Source: a virus. From it: a stretch of DNA of 32,747 bases. A program made the translations under genes and the position numbers. Position 1 is the first letter of the stretch. Each line of letters opens with the position of its first letter. This document shows, piece after piece, positions 1-8,630 of this stretch. Below the pieces are notes generated by a model. That model saw nothing but the letters and a program-made list of their open reading frames with translations. It was not told where the DNA came from and made no database searches. The DNA lies in the IMG/VR virus record IMGVR_UViG_3300037246_001054, positions 1 to 32,747 of that record; one strand, given 5' to 3'.

Positions 1-899
1 GAATCTTTTTTAACCTTACATTTAAAAGTTACAGTATATTCTCCCACTTCATTAGGTAGAGAAACAGAGCCTCTTATCGAGCTTACCTCGGTCGGTATGT
101 CTTGTATTTTATCAAAATTACAAATCAAACCTTTCATTAAAGCTATCTTAACAAATGTTGATGTTCCGTCTAAGTCAGGACTAGAAACAGAATATTTTGC
201 ATAATCCCAGGGAGTTGTTAATTCTTTGTATTCTGAATTAAAAGGCATGTACATTGAATTTATATACTTTTCTATTCCTGTTGAAAATGTAATAATTTTA
301 CCAACAGATAATAATACCTCTTCTAGCAGTTCACGAACAGCTATGGACGGAATCATTAACCTATCCTTATTGTAGTCTAAATTCTTAATTCCTATAAGGT
401 CAGCATATCCATAATTAATCCCTTTACCGTCTTTTCTTGGTAAAGATTGCATTAAAGATCTTAAATTTGGCCTTGTAAAATCAAAAGAATATTGATTTAT
501 AAAGTTGACATCATCAGAACTATTCGCATTACCTCTAATTAGACTATTGCCTATAAGTGAATTTAAACTAACACCATCTTTATAAACTACGAAAGAATAA
601 CCATTAGATATTTTATCAAGCTTAGCAAAGCCTTCAATCTGTACAAGTCCGTTTTCTAGAATTATAGCCACAGGTCTACTATTCTTATCCCATCCCCCAA
701 CCTCATTAATATTGAAAGCTGCTCCAAATAAAGCCGCATTATTTTGCGTGAATAGAACTTTTATAGGCTTAGAGAATGAAGTCTTTTTTTTAGAAAATTC
801 CTTAACATCTCTAAACTGTTTTTTTATTTGAATAGCTGAAGTTTTCCCTATATCAACTTTGAAATTATCAATATAAACCTCTATGTTTTGATTGCTCAT
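1..899 (-). CDS. Tail-tip structural protein, N-terminal 299 residues (continues at the other window end)
   Basis: The frame is open from ATG at 897-899 down to base 1. The N-terminus (MSNQNIEVYIDNFKVDIG) is followed near residues 34-46 by FSKKKTSFSKPI, a signature I associate with a large structural protein of Bacteroidota phage tails; its role in the tail tip or hub is inferred from that and from its place among tail genes. The last codon seen is GAT at 5-3. The same GAT lies at 32739-32737 in the ORF at the other end, and merging the repeated end gives one 741-residue protein. The start overlaps the stop of the upstream gene as TAATG (899-901), indicating translational coupling. No catalytic motif was recognised. 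Confidence 0.75.
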   Translation of the reverse strand, partial: MSNQNIEVYIDNFKVDIGKTSAIQIKKQFRDVKEFSKKKTSFSKPIKVLFTQNNAALFGAAFNINEVGGWDKNSRPVAIILENGLVQIEGFAKLDKISNGYSFVVYKDGVSLNSLIGNSLIRGNANSSDDVNFINQYSFDFTRPNLRSLMQSLPRKDGKGINYGYADLIGIKNLDYNKDRLMIPSIAVRELLEEVLLSVGKIITFSTGIEKYINSMYMPFNSEYKELTTPWDYAKYSVSSPDLDGTSTFVKIALMKGLICNFDKIQDIPTEVSSIRGSVSLPNEVGEYTVTFKCKVKKD

Positions 900-1477
900 T
901 ATTTTTGAACGTTAAAATTAGCTTCATAACGGAACGTGACATTGTAGAAGATTAAACCGCTTTCTTTATCTCTTAAAATTGGAGCCGATTTGGTTTTAAT
1001 ATTGACAGGGTAATGTACTCCATCCCGTATAAGCTCAATCTTTGGAGAAATCCAAAAGTAACGAAGGTTTTTAGATTCATCCTCAGTCATCGATTCGGAA
1101 AATACTGTAAATTCTTGTTCTACATCCGTATTATAAAGAATTTGGCTATTATCATTTTCAAGATAATCCTTTTTAATCTTCAGTTTTTCACGCTCAGCAA
1201 GGGAGAAATTAATATAATCAGTTCCCCCATTATTATTGACGTATGAAAATCGATAAGGAGTATATCTATTATCGTCTTTAAGGATGATAATATCAATCTC
1301 CTCTACAACATACTGATTTACGTTATTAGGGATTCCTTGAGCCGCTGTGCTTGCATCAATTACTATTATTTCATCATCAACAATCTTTTGAATCGTTAAC
1401 TCATCATTGCGGTGAATGTAGATTACACCGTTTCCGATGTAATCTACTCCCATATTGAAAGGTGTTAATGTTGGCAT
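899..1477 (-). CDS. Putative tail protein of unknown function, 192 aa
   Basis: The protein is mostly soluble and strand-rich by eye, starting MPTLTPFNMGVDYIGNGV. It has no signal peptide or membrane segment. It sits between the SGNH-domain tail protein and the large tail-tip protein and is coupled to the latter by a TAATG stop/start overlap. Tail-tip or fibre-attachment function is inferred from position only; I do not recognise the family. Confidence 0.7.
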   Translation of the reverse strand: MPTLTPFNMGVDYIGNGVIYIHRNDELTIQKIVDDEIIVIDASTAAQGIPNNVNQYVVEEIDIIILKDDNRYTPYRFSYVNNNGGTDYINFSLAEREKLKIKKDYLENDNSQILYNTDVEQEFTVFSESMTEDESKNLRYFWISPKIELIRDGVHYPVNIKTKSAPILRDKESGLIFYNVTFRYEANFNVQK

Positions 1478-1505
1478 TAAATTAATGAATTAAATTGATT
1501 AATAT

Positions 1506-3752
1506 TTATCTTCTTTTTAATATCCTCTCTAAGAATTCAGCAAACACAGGACTCATTTTATCCCTAAATCCTATCAAGTTAGGATGAACCCCATCAGTCA
1601 CAAACTCGCCATCTTCGATTGTAAACCCACCCTTATTATTAGTAAATGACTGAACCCTTATATGCGTACATGTTGGCTGCAGTATTCCCTCGCGCGGGCC
1701 TCCTGTAAACTTATAGCCTAAATACTCATAAACAACCCCCGTCCAGTGATATTGTAGTATGTTTGCATTGACAGGCATAGCAAGCGTTCTATATTCTAAA
1801 ACATCAACAGGGATATAATCAGCAATATAAGACCAATTTTCTGCATTCCCAGTAGCTCCTGATTGAATTATGAACCCATCGTTTATATCAATCCTCATAG
1901 CATCAATCCACGTCAAGCCATCATTTAATGGTGTTCTAGATAAATCACAATTAAGGTCTTTAATAAAACCGCAAAGTTTATGAAAGTCCAATAATGGCAA
2001 GCTGTAGTGACTTGCAATATCCCTAATTGTTTGCATTAGATCGATTTTATCATTATCATCCTGATCATATGGATAAGTCATCAAAAAAATAGAACTGTTT
2101 GTATATGTGTAAAGTGTTTTATGCCCCTCTATAATAGTAGCGTAAGCTCCCCATATAGTATTTGTATCTGTTTTTGTGGCAATACTCCCTAGCTTTTCCA
2201 CCCATGTCGTAAAGGGTGCGTTCCCATCATTAAAGCCGCCCATAATTCCTAAAGCGTCTGAATCATTCATCTGGTCATATCTGTTAACCATGGCATCCAC
2301 ATCTGTAATAGTCAATGAATTATTTGCAACTCTTGTTCCTCCCTCTCCGTAATCCTTAAAATTAACCGCTTTATCCAAGCCTAGATAATTTGATCCGAAG
2401 AATATAAAGCCCCTGTCATCATCATATCCTAGTTGTGTGTAACTATCCCCTAACATGTTAATAATAATAGAAGGATCAAATTTTATAAGTTCTGAAATCG
2501 TACTGGCTTCAATTTCATCTTTTACATCCTGTTCTAAATCTTTTGATACTAATGAGACTCTAGCATAGTCATTTATTCTATCTACAGGGAAATAATTATT
2601 ATCTGTAAAATAAAATTCTTCCCCTTCTTCGTAAGTTGACACATAAGGCTCTTTAGCAAAAACGCCTTCCCCTTCTGCGTATGGAGTCGCCCCGCCTATT
2701 AAAGATGGTTTCATTTCAAAACCAACTTTTTTAACGTCCTTAGTAGCATCAATAAGTAAAACTAACTGATAATAACCATCCGGAAGAAGAAAGCAATTCA
2801 CTGAATCACTAAAGACCCTAATAAAATCAAAAGAATCGTCTGTATATGTTAACTTTCCAGAGAAAAAGAAATCAATACTTGCAATCGATTTCATCTTACA
2901 GGCTAAGATAAACTTAGTCCCAAGATCATAATTTAAATCATTGTTTTGGAATATACTAACATCAGGAACTTCATAGTAGATAAACCCATCATCTATTCTA
3001 TCTGTATTGCCCTGCCATCCAGTAGTCCCAATGAGCTCGGGATTAGTTAATATATTTATAGATTTATTTTCAATTCCTATTTTAGCATTAGTCTCTGTGT
3101 TTTCAGTGTCTTGCTTAAGTATTTGAGCGTCTATGATTGCTGTATTTAAAGAAACGTTATTATCAACATCTCTTATTTTTGGCGAAAAAATAAAATCATT
3201 ATTTAATTCATGCGACTCTAGTTCTGTAGTATTAAAAATAATATCAATAAAATTTAGCCAGTTTATAGTTAATCTAACAGTCACACCTCCGTCTGTATAT
3301 TCTAAAACGTCAGCTAACTGATCAGGGTTTGTTGTTGGTGCTGTATAGATTTTATTAAAAAAATATACTTGTATATCGTTAGAATCTCTTATTTTAAACT
3401 GATATCCGTTAGCCGCATCTCTAACCCTAAACTCATCTATATAATACCTCTCTGTATTACTCAACCCCTCAAGAACTTTAAAATCAATTATACATTGCTC
3501 AAATTTTGATATATTAGGCGAAGTTGCAGTTGATGCAAATACGTTTACACGGCCACCCATTAACGCCGCTTTTATGTCATTTTCTGAGTTCATCAAAAAA
3601 GAATCATAAATCTTACCACCATTAACCGTTTCAGTATTTCCGCTTTCAACTTCGCCAGTTTTATTAAGATTAGACTTATCAATAATTTCATTTAATTTGC
3701 CTCTAATCTCAAGACCTCCGTCGTTGTTATCTATTTGTGTAATATCTGCCAT
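1506..3752 (-). CDS. Tail fibre/tailspike-like protein with SGNH/GDSL hydrolase domain, 748 aa
   Basis: The C-terminal half carries the SGNH hydrolase blocks in order: GDSY at residues 435-438 (nucleophile Ser437), GGFND with Asn508, and DGVHPN with Asp720 and His723 as the rest of the triad. Gly in the GEGGTR stretch after block I probably fills block II. These enzymes hydrolyse esters, often deacetylating surface polysaccharide. The N-terminal ~430 residues have no recognised enzyme motif; the start (ITQIDNNDGGLEIRGKLNEII) resembles tail-attachment regions of phage fibres. The likely role is receptor binding with deacetylation of host capsule or O-antigen at the cell surface; this role is inference, the domain call is strong. 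The leader before ATG 3752 is A-rich without a Shine-Dalgarno site. Confidence 0.88.
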   Translation of the reverse strand: MADITQIDNNDGGLEIRGKLNEIIDKSNLNKTGEVESGNTETVNGGKIYDSFLMNSENDIKAALMGGRVNVFASTATSPNISKFEQCIIDFKVLEGLSNTERYYIDEFRVRDAANGYQFKIRDSNDIQVYFFNKIYTAPTTNPDQLADVLEYTDGGVTVRLTINWLNFIDIIFNTTELESHELNNDFIFSPKIRDVDNNVSLNTAIIDAQILKQDTENTETNAKIGIENKSINILTNPELIGTTGWQGNTDRIDDGFIYYEVPDVSIFQNNDLNYDLGTKFILACKMKSIASIDFFFSGKLTYTDDSFDFIRVFSDSVNCFLLPDGYYQLVLLIDATKDVKKVGFEMKPSLIGGATPYAEGEGVFAKEPYVSTYEEGEEFYFTDNNYFPVDRINDYARVSLVSKDLEQDVKDEIEASTISELIKFDPSIIINMLGDSYTQLGYDDDRGFIFFGSNYLGLDKAVNFKDYGEGGTRVANNSLTITDVDAMVNRYDQMNDSDALGIMGGFNDGNAPFTTWVEKLGSIATKTDTNTIWGAYATIIEGHKTLYTYTNSSIFLMTYPYDQDDNDKIDLMQTIRDIASHYSLPLLDFHKLCGFIKDLNCDLSRTPLNDGLTWIDAMRIDINDGFIIQSGATGNAENWSYIADYIPVDVLEYRTLAMPVNANILQYHWTGVVYEYLGYKFTGGPREGILQPTCTHIRVQSFTNNKGGFTIEDGEFVTDGVHPNLIGFRDKMSPVFAEFLERILKRR

Positions 3753-3769
3753 TTTATAAAGTTTTATTA

Positions 3770-4441
3770 TTAATTATCATTCCAAATATCAAAATCATTC
3801 CAATTTGCTGCATCATTCCAAACCTTATTGAATAGAGCTAAGAAAGAAACATCTTCACCAACTCCCATGTGTGGCAAAGCGTAAAACTCGCCATTATCTA
3901 AAAGGAGATTAAAGCATGTTCCTATTGTTCCAATTATATCATTACCAACTATTGAGAGCGTTGTGGTTCCTTCGTATCTCACAATATTAACCCCCGTAAG
4001 ATCGGCAAAAATGAGCTTTGAATCGATACCATTGAACCAGCTTACTAATTGATTTGAATCTTTATAGGCATTATTCAGTATAAAGCCCTCATGAGCCTTA
4101 TTTGTTTCCCTTGGTTGTAGTGCTCCATTAAAGAACAGTAAGCCTGTTACGTCCAAAGGATTCGCTAAATCAGATTCAATATTAAGTGAGTAGGTTTTCA
4201 TTCCATTAGGCAAAGGAGAAACCCCAGGCAAAGCAATCTGTGAATAGATATAATTTTCCAGAAAATACCGAGCGTCAAATTCTGCGATTCCTAAAGGATT
4301 AGGAAATATTTTAAACGTGCCTGACACATCCCCCGAAAAAGTGAGCGTAAAGTGTGCCGCCCCTGCTTCGCTCATGATAAATTTATTATCACTAAAAACG
4401 GGACTTATTGCATCGGGCTGTTTTGAAAGTGTTATTGCCAT
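3770..4441 (-). CDS. Putative tail protein, 223 aa (start moved to ATG 4441)
   Basis: The frame is open up to 4582, but the first 47 codons would overlap the divergent gene at 4581 and encode a Cys/Tyr-rich stretch unlike the rest. The ATG at 4439-4441 (MAITLSKQPDAISPVFSDN) follows an A-rich leader and a TATCTTTA -7 box at 4456-4463. The protein looks strand-rich and ends in Trp/Asn repeats (WNDAANWNDFDIWND), which resemble fibre-attachment tips. It is the first gene of the minus-strand tail unit running through 1 into the other end of the window. A structural tail role is inferred; the family is not recognised with certainty. Confidence 0.75.
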   Translation of the reverse strand: MAITLSKQPDAISPVFSDNKFIMSEAGAAHFTLTFSGDVSGTFKIFPNPLGIAEFDARYFLENYIYSQIALPGVSPLPNGMKTYSLNIESDLANPLDVTGLLFFNGALQPRETNKAHEGFILNNAYKDSNQLVSWFNGIDSKLIFADLTGVNIVRYEGTTTLSIVGNDIIGTIGTCFNLLLDNGEFYALPHMGVGEDVSFLALFNKVWNDAANWNDFDIWNDN

Positions 4442-4455
4442 ATCATTATTTTTAG

Positions 4456-4463
4456 TAAAGATA
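4456..4463 (-). promoter_or_regulatory. Candidate -7 box of the tail-tip unit
   Basis: On the minus strand TATCTTTA precedes ATG 4441 by 14 bases. A second possible box TATTTTTG lies at 4471-4464. No TTG at -33, as in the other structural promoters. Confidence 0.45.
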
Positions 4464-4511
4464 CAAAAATATGCTTTAAAACACATTTGATAAAATAACT
4501 GCACATGCCTA

Positions 4512-4541
4512 TTGTAGTTCTGTAAAGTTTGCATATATTTG
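4512..4541 (+). promoter_or_regulatory. Consensus promoter of the methyltransferase-like island
   Basis: TTG (4512-4514), exactly N19, TATATTTG (4534-4541): a complete match to TTG-N19-TAnnTTTG. The leader to ATG 4581 is about 35 bases. Confidence 0.85.
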
Positions 4542-4580
4542 TAACAACAAACGGATAGATTAGCACTTAAAATAAACGAC

Positions 4581-4781
4581 ATGTCAACTCAAGACCAAAT
4601 AACTTACTCAGAAGTACAATTAGAAAGATGTGAATCAACCTTGAAAATGTTCATGAGAAAATTCAGCGAGGGTAATAAGACTTTCCCGTTTGAAAGACAA
4701 ATGCACATTATTAATAGTTGGACTGATGCTGTTGATGGTCATAAATTGGCAATTAAAACTTTAACTAAAAAACTAAATTAA
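4581..4781 (+). CDS. Small protein of unknown function, 66 aa
   Basis: The gene lies 40 bases behind a full-consensus promoter (TTG 4512-4514, N19, TATATTTG 4534-4541) and one base before the methyltransferase-like gene, so the two form an operon. The product is hydrophilic and probably helical (QLERCESTLKMFMRKFSEG). I do not recognise it; an accessory role with the downstream gene is possible but not shown. Confidence 0.7.
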   Translation: MSTQDQITYSEVQLERCESTLKMFMRKFSEGNKTFPFERQMHIINSWTDAVDGHKLAIKTLTKKLN

Positions 4782-4782
4782 T

Positions 4783-5424
4783 ATGCTGATAATTGTAGGA
4801 TGTGAAGAAAGTCAAGCAGTTACTAAGGAACTGAGAGCAAAAGGGCACGAAGCTTATTCGTGCGACATTAAACCATGTTCGGGTGGGCATCCTGAATATC
4901 ATTTGCAAATGGATGTTTTTGAAGCTATAAAGCTAAAGAAATGGGATGCTGGCATATTTTTTCCTGATTGTACTTATTTGACATGTAGCGCAGAATGGGC
5001 ATACAAAGAGCCGCCTTACCATCAAAAAGTGAAGCCTGAAACATTAACGGGACAAGCTAGAATTATTGCTAGAATGAATGCTATTGATTTTGTTAAACGC
5101 TTGTGGAATTGTGGCATTGAAAAAATTGGTATTGAAAACCCAGTGGGCGTTTTGAGTTCTAGATGGATGAAGCCAACACAAACAGTACAACCTTATCAAT
5201 TTGGAGATAACGCAAGTAAGAGGACTTGTTTATGGCTCAAAGGGTTTCCAAAGCTAGTAGGAACTGATTTTATTCAACCCAGAATAGTTAATGGTCGTAA
5301 ATTATGGAACAATCAAACCGATAGCGGACAAAACAAACTACCGCCAACTAAAAACAGAGCCGAATTAAGAAGTAAAACATATATAGGAATAGCTAAAGCA
5401 ATGGCAGAACAATGGACTAAATAA
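4783..5424 (+). CDS. DNA (cytosine-5) methyltransferase-like protein, 213 aa
   Basis: The N-terminus (LIIVGCEESQAV, residues 2-13) looks like the SAM-binding motif I loop in this phage family. PDCTYL at 61-66 occupies the place of the catalytic PC motif (Cys63), and IENPVG at 117-122 matches motif VI (ENP). At 213 residues it is shorter than typical C5 methyltransferases (above 300 aa) and lacks an obvious target-recognition domain. Such short phage proteins are often annotated as DNA methyltransferase without proof. It could protect phage DNA from host restriction, or be another Rossmann-fold enzyme. It forms a plus-strand island between two minus-strand structural blocks and ends at a strong bidirectional terminator. 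Confidence 0.68.
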   Translation: MLIIVGCEESQAVTKELRAKGHEAYSCDIKPCSGGHPEYHLQMDVFEAIKLKKWDAGIFFPDCTYLTCSAEWAYKEPPYHQKVKPETLTGQARIIARMNAIDFVKRLWNCGIEKIGIENPVGVLSSRWMKPTQTVQPYQFGDNASKRTCLWLKGFPKLVGTDFIQPRIVNGRKLWNNQTDSGQNKLPPTKNRAELRSKTYIGIAKAMAEQWTK

Positions 5425-5427
5425 AAG

Positions 5428-5455
5428 AAAGCCACCCTTTAAGGTGGCTTTTCTT
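5428..5455. terminator. Bidirectional terminator
   Basis: AAAGCCACC (5428-5436) pairs with GGTGGCTTT (5443-5451), loop CTTTAA, flanked by A's and TTTTCTT. Lies between convergent genes 4783 and 5454. Confidence 0.85.
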
Positions 5456-5915
5456 ATTTCTTATTTTCTAAGCTCTCTAAATCCAAGCCTTCAATCACAT
5501 CAATAGCTAAAGCATCAGCAAATCGAGTATCGTATTTTGGATAAAGATCTAAGAAGAGATTCAAGAACGGCCTTGCTTCAATCCCATCCCTCGCAATTTT
5601 AAAGTTTACCGGGTATGTTGCCGTATTGAATCCTTGTTTATTATGCTCGCCACCGTTAAAACCTCTCCTATCGCACCAATCGGATATTACTTGAACGGGT
5701 GCAAACTTACCTGGCTTCCTTCCTGAGTCCACAAACTCACCATAAAAGGCCATGTAGACATTTAAGTCACTACTTTGACCATCCGTAACAATCTCTTGTC
5801 TTAGTGTGTCCTGAAGGTTTTCTAAGCCGTATTCGTCCATCTTAGAAGATAAGACCTTTATTGCCTCGTCTCCGTAATCCTGTTGGACTTTTTTAACTTC
5901 TTTAAATTCTAGCAT
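5454..5915 (-). CDS. Neck/tail-completion protein candidate, 153 aa
   Basis: The segment YGEFVDSGRKPGKFAPVQVISDWCDRRG (about residues 59-86) resembles phage gp10-like head-tail joining or tail-completion proteins, where a Gly/Arg/Pro-rich loop is followed by a helix. It is the last gene of the minus-strand portal/neck unit; its start overlaps the preceding stop as TAATG at 5913-5917. The function is inferred from order (portal, connector, then two neck genes). Confidence 0.68.
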   Translation of the reverse strand: MLEFKEVKKVQQDYGDEAIKVLSSKMDEYGLENLQDTLRQEIVTDGQSSDLNVYMAFYGEFVDSGRKPGKFAPVQVISDWCDRRGFNGGEHNKQGFNTATYPVNFKIARDGIEARPFLNLFLDLYPKYDTRFADALAIDVIEGLDLESLENKK

Positions 5916-6373
5916 TATTTAAATGGTATTGCATCCTGATTCCTTGCTGCAAAGAAATGTAATTGGATATCGAAAGTAAAGCCTAATGAACTGTCCATTG
6001 TTTCCCCCTCGATAGGTTTAGGGGTATTCGAGGGTTCAATCTCACACCAAAATCCATATTCACGTTTATTATCTTCGAACGTAATAAGGAAGTCATACAT
6101 TATTTGAACAGCTCCCGAATAAGCATTTATCAAATCCTCATCATTACACTTTTGCATGTAGATATAAATAGGAACAATAGGATTTAGTGTTCCGCTTTTA
6201 GGCTTCACGGTGCTTATTCTCCATGCTGCATAAAGTAACGGATAAGTGTTATTGTCTGAAGAACCTTTATACTCCATGCCTCTGTATTGATTCAATACTG
6301 CATGATTTTCAACGAACAGCTTAAAAGCCTCGTCTATTTTCTTAATATTGGAACTCATCGTATTATTTCCCAT
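5915..6373 (-). CDS. Tail-terminator/neck protein candidate, 152 aa
   Basis: The gene is coupled on both sides by TAATG stop/start overlaps (6371-6375 and 5913-5917), so translation in the neck unit is probably sequential. Size and position fit a tail terminator, but no diagnostic motif is visible. A second in-frame ATG six codons in (MSSNIKKIDEAF) is possible; the overlap favours the first. Confidence 0.65.
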   Translation of the reverse strand: MGNNTMSSNIKKIDEAFKLFVENHAVLNQYRGMEYKGSSDNNTYPLLYAAWRISTVKPKSGTLNPIVPIYIYMQKCNDEDLINAYSGAVQIMYDFLITFEDNKREYGFWCEIEPSNTPKPIEGETMDSSLGFTFDIQLHFFAARNQDAIPFK

Positions 6374-6882
6374 TAGTAGTCCCCCGTATAAAATCCAAGT
6401 CCCTTGTTGATTGTAGTCGCGTCTGTGCCGCCTTCGCTTGTGTCGTCATATAATGGATAAGTATCTAAATTAGCTCTTAAGAACTTAGTTAAACGCTCTC
6501 CATAGGTTCCAATATACTCACTCATTTCTGAACGAAGCTCCTTTATTTCCTTTACAGATAAGATTTGTTCTTTATCTATGTCAGATTTAGAAGTTCCAGT
6601 GTTGTTAAATCGGTAAATCAAGACCGTTACAATCTTGTGTTGAACTGCTGACAATAGAAGTTTTCGAACATGATGATCTAAAAGAGTTTTGTATTTATCC
6701 TCTAAAGTGTCTGCAATTACCTGATCGTTTATCACATCAAGCATGATTGAGCCTAAAAGCGGCTCTAAAATCATATCTTGGACTAAGATCATTGTATTAT
6801 TGATTTTATCGTCCGACACATTGCTATCTAAGCTTGTGCGGTCTCTAATCTCTTGTGCTGTAATGTATAATACTTGTTTCAT
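6373..6882 (-). CDS. Head-tail connector (adaptor)-like protein, 169 aa
   Basis: The protein is largely helical (ITAQEIRDRTSLDSNVSDDKINNTMILVQDMILEPLLG) with the compact alpha-helical build of the connector proteins that dock under the portal. It follows the portal gene at two bases' distance and its stop overlaps the next start. Similar proteins in Bacteroidota phages are grouped as DUF6712; assignment to that family is from memory, not a search. Confidence 0.65.
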   Translation of the reverse strand: MKQVLYITAQEIRDRTSLDSNVSDDKINNTMILVQDMILEPLLGSIMLDVINDQVIADTLEDKYKTLLDHHVRKLLLSAVQHKIVTVLIYRFNNTGTSKSDIDKEQILSVKEIKELRSEMSEYIGTYGERLTKFLRANLDTYPLYDDTSEGGTDATTINKGLGFYTGDY

Positions 6883-6884
6883 AA

Positions 6885-8135
6885 TTAAGCTTTATTTTCT
6901 TTTGGTACATCTTCAATTATCTCTTCACCATCCTCTTTTTGTTCTGCAAATACATTCATCTGAGGAACTAACTTAAGAAGAGGCCATTTATTAACTCGCA
7001 TTATTTTATTAATCATGCCTACCAATTTATCCTGGTCAGGTTTGATAATGTTTGCCTGGAATAAATCACTTAGGCTGTCAAGATCTGAACTATTCCCAAG
7101 TCCTCCAACGGGTGCAATTCCAACCAATGTGGGAGATGTTACGCCGTGAGCAGAAAGAATCTTTTGCTGAGTTTTTATATTAACCTCTGTTAGTATCTTA
7201 GATGCTCCACTAGCATCTATAGGAATAATCCTAACGCTTCCTTTGCCTTCGGAATTTGTGAATGTAACAAGTGGTTTGCCTGAAGCAATTGCACCTGTAT
7301 GTCTGGCTAATAACAACTTTGCAGCCTGATTTTGCAAGATAGGATCAGTAATACCATCAATCTCTATAATATATTGAGCTGCTAATTTTCCCTCTAAACT
7401 ATTAAATGCAAAACGATCACTTTCAATATCTGTTTTAATGACCATCGTTGCAGCCGAATAGAAAGGCACAGGATAATAAACGGAATCAGGTAAGTAATAA
7501 CCATCAAATATTATTTGCGTTCTACTCTTAGAATCTAGTTTTACTAATCCCTCTAGATCGAGGTCTTTAAGAGCTTTAGCGTATGCTTTTTTATTATTGG
7601 CCGCTTCGGTAGAATCGAAAACAGGAAACAATAAACGGTTCTTATCTTGTCTCTTTGTCCAATCTTCTGAATGCAGATAACCCACAACTTCGCCATATTC
7701 ATTTAATTGGGCTAATGATCTTAATTTCATCGCTGAAACGTGCTTCATGTATTGAACCCTTGACCATGTAGAATCCCAAGTAACGAAGAAAGCACCGCCG
7801 CCAAAGAATTCAAGATCTTGCCCAGACTCCCAGCTATTCGCTTTTAGAGAATTGTCCCTTCCATCTGCATTTTCGAGAAAGTCCTTTTGTTCTTGTGGCA
7901 TTACGTCTTTATCGTCTGCAACATCAAAGCCTTGACCGATCACTTGATTAGTTTTAGACTTCAATATCATACCATGCAAAGAACTGTTTTTAATTAATTC
8001 TAGTAACATAGTCGGATATCTATCATCACCTTTGTGGCCCCAAGGAACCCATTTATTACGCCCCTTTTCGAAAGTTGGCGTGAATTTATTGTCTACTGCT
8101 GAAAGTTCAGCGTAAAAGTTTACTGCATCGCTCAT
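6885..8135 (-). CDS. Portal protein, 416 aa
   Basis: The portal forms the dodecameric DNA gate at one capsid vertex. Supporting features are the length; the N-terminal segment GDDRYPTMLLELIKNSSLHGMIL; the central Trp/Gly-rich region (ESGQDLEFFGGGAFFVTWD); and the C-terminal helix region QQKILSAHGVTSPTLVGIA around residue 340, typical of portals of Bacteroidota phages. It sits ahead of connector and neck genes. Unusually it is on the opposite strand to terminase and capsid. Confidence 0.85.
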   Translation of the reverse strand: MSDAVNFYAELSAVDNKFTPTFEKGRNKWVPWGHKGDDRYPTMLLELIKNSSLHGMILKSKTNQVIGQGFDVADDKDVMPQEQKDFLENADGRDNSLKANSWESGQDLEFFGGGAFFVTWDSTWSRVQYMKHVSAMKLRSLAQLNEYGEVVGYLHSEDWTKRQDKNRLLFPVFDSTEAANNKKAYAKALKDLDLEGLVKLDSKSRTQIIFDGYYLPDSVYYPVPFYSAATMVIKTDIESDRFAFNSLEGKLAAQYIIEIDGITDPILQNQAAKLLLARHTGAIASGKPLVTFTNSEGKGSVRIIPIDASGASKILTEVNIKTQQKILSAHGVTSPTLVGIAPVGGLGNSSDLDSLSDLFQANIIKPDQDKLVGMINKIMRVNKWPLLKLVPQMNVFAEQKEDGEEIIEDVPKENKA

Positions 8136-8504
8136 TTATAGTGATTTATAAAATACATACTCTACTTTTTCGGGAAAATATTGCACAATCTCAAAGGTTT
8201 TAACGGCCTTTAGTTCGTATTGATTCGTTTGAATAAGATCGTCTGGATTCATCTCTGTTAATCCAGAAGTTTCAGAAGCGTAAAACTCTAAAGAACCTCT
8301 ACCTATTGGGATTCCTGAATCCTCAAGAACTAAAAACTTACTGTAGTTAGGAATATAATTAGACAGGTTTGCAAGCTCTAAAACCTTACTATTCGTCTCC
8401 GTTGAATCGATAAACTTTAAGTAATAATTAACCGCTAAGACTGGAATGTCTAGGAAGTAACTAATAGTCACAAACGTATCATCATTATTATTAATTAGAA
8501 TCAT
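8136..8504 (-). CDS. Unknown protein at the head of the portal unit, 122 aa
   Basis: The stop abuts the portal start, so the gene is in the portal operon and is its first member. The product has no recognisable motif and no signal peptide. A -7 box TACCTTTA lies at 8551-8558 on the minus strand, giving a leader of about 40 bases. Its place before the portal suggests a virion or assembly protein, but this is inference. Confidence 0.68.
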   Translation of the reverse strand: MILINNNDDTFVTISYFLDIPVLAVNYYLKFIDSTETNSKVLELANLSNYIPNYSKFLVLEDSGIPIGRGSLEFYASETSGLTEMNPDDLIQTNQYELKAVKTFEIVQYFPEKVEYVFYKSL

Positions 8505-8550
8505 TTTTTCAATCTTAAATTAACTCGCGTGAACTCGTGCAAGCTCAGGT

Positions 8551-8582
8551 TAAAGGTACGAAAAATATTAATAGCATGTTTT
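8551..8582 (-). promoter_or_regulatory. Promoter of the portal/neck unit
   Basis: On the minus strand TTCGTACCTTTAA (8562-8550) contains a TAnnTTTA -7 box, preceded by AAAACATG (8582-8575). The same two blocks occur before the tape-measure gene (15391-15421). A TTG at the usual -33 spacing is missing, so an activator or a modified polymerase may be needed. Confidence 0.55.
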
Positions 8583-8600
8583 GTAACACATTAAACGATT

Positions 8601-8630
8601 TTCATGTTAAATTATAAAGGGGTAGATTTG
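8601..8630 (+). promoter_or_regulatory. Candidate promoter for the 8670 gene
   Basis: TAGATTTG at 8623-8630 matches TAnnTTTG exactly. A TTC sits at 8601-8603 where TTG is expected, with a 19-base spacer. It is back to back with the portal-unit promoter, 40 bases away. Confidence 0.5.

Noticed and set aside
4442-4582. Extending the 3770 gene to 4582
   Set aside because: This would overlap the divergent gene and cover both promoters; the added sequence is Cys/Tyr-rich and unlike the rest.
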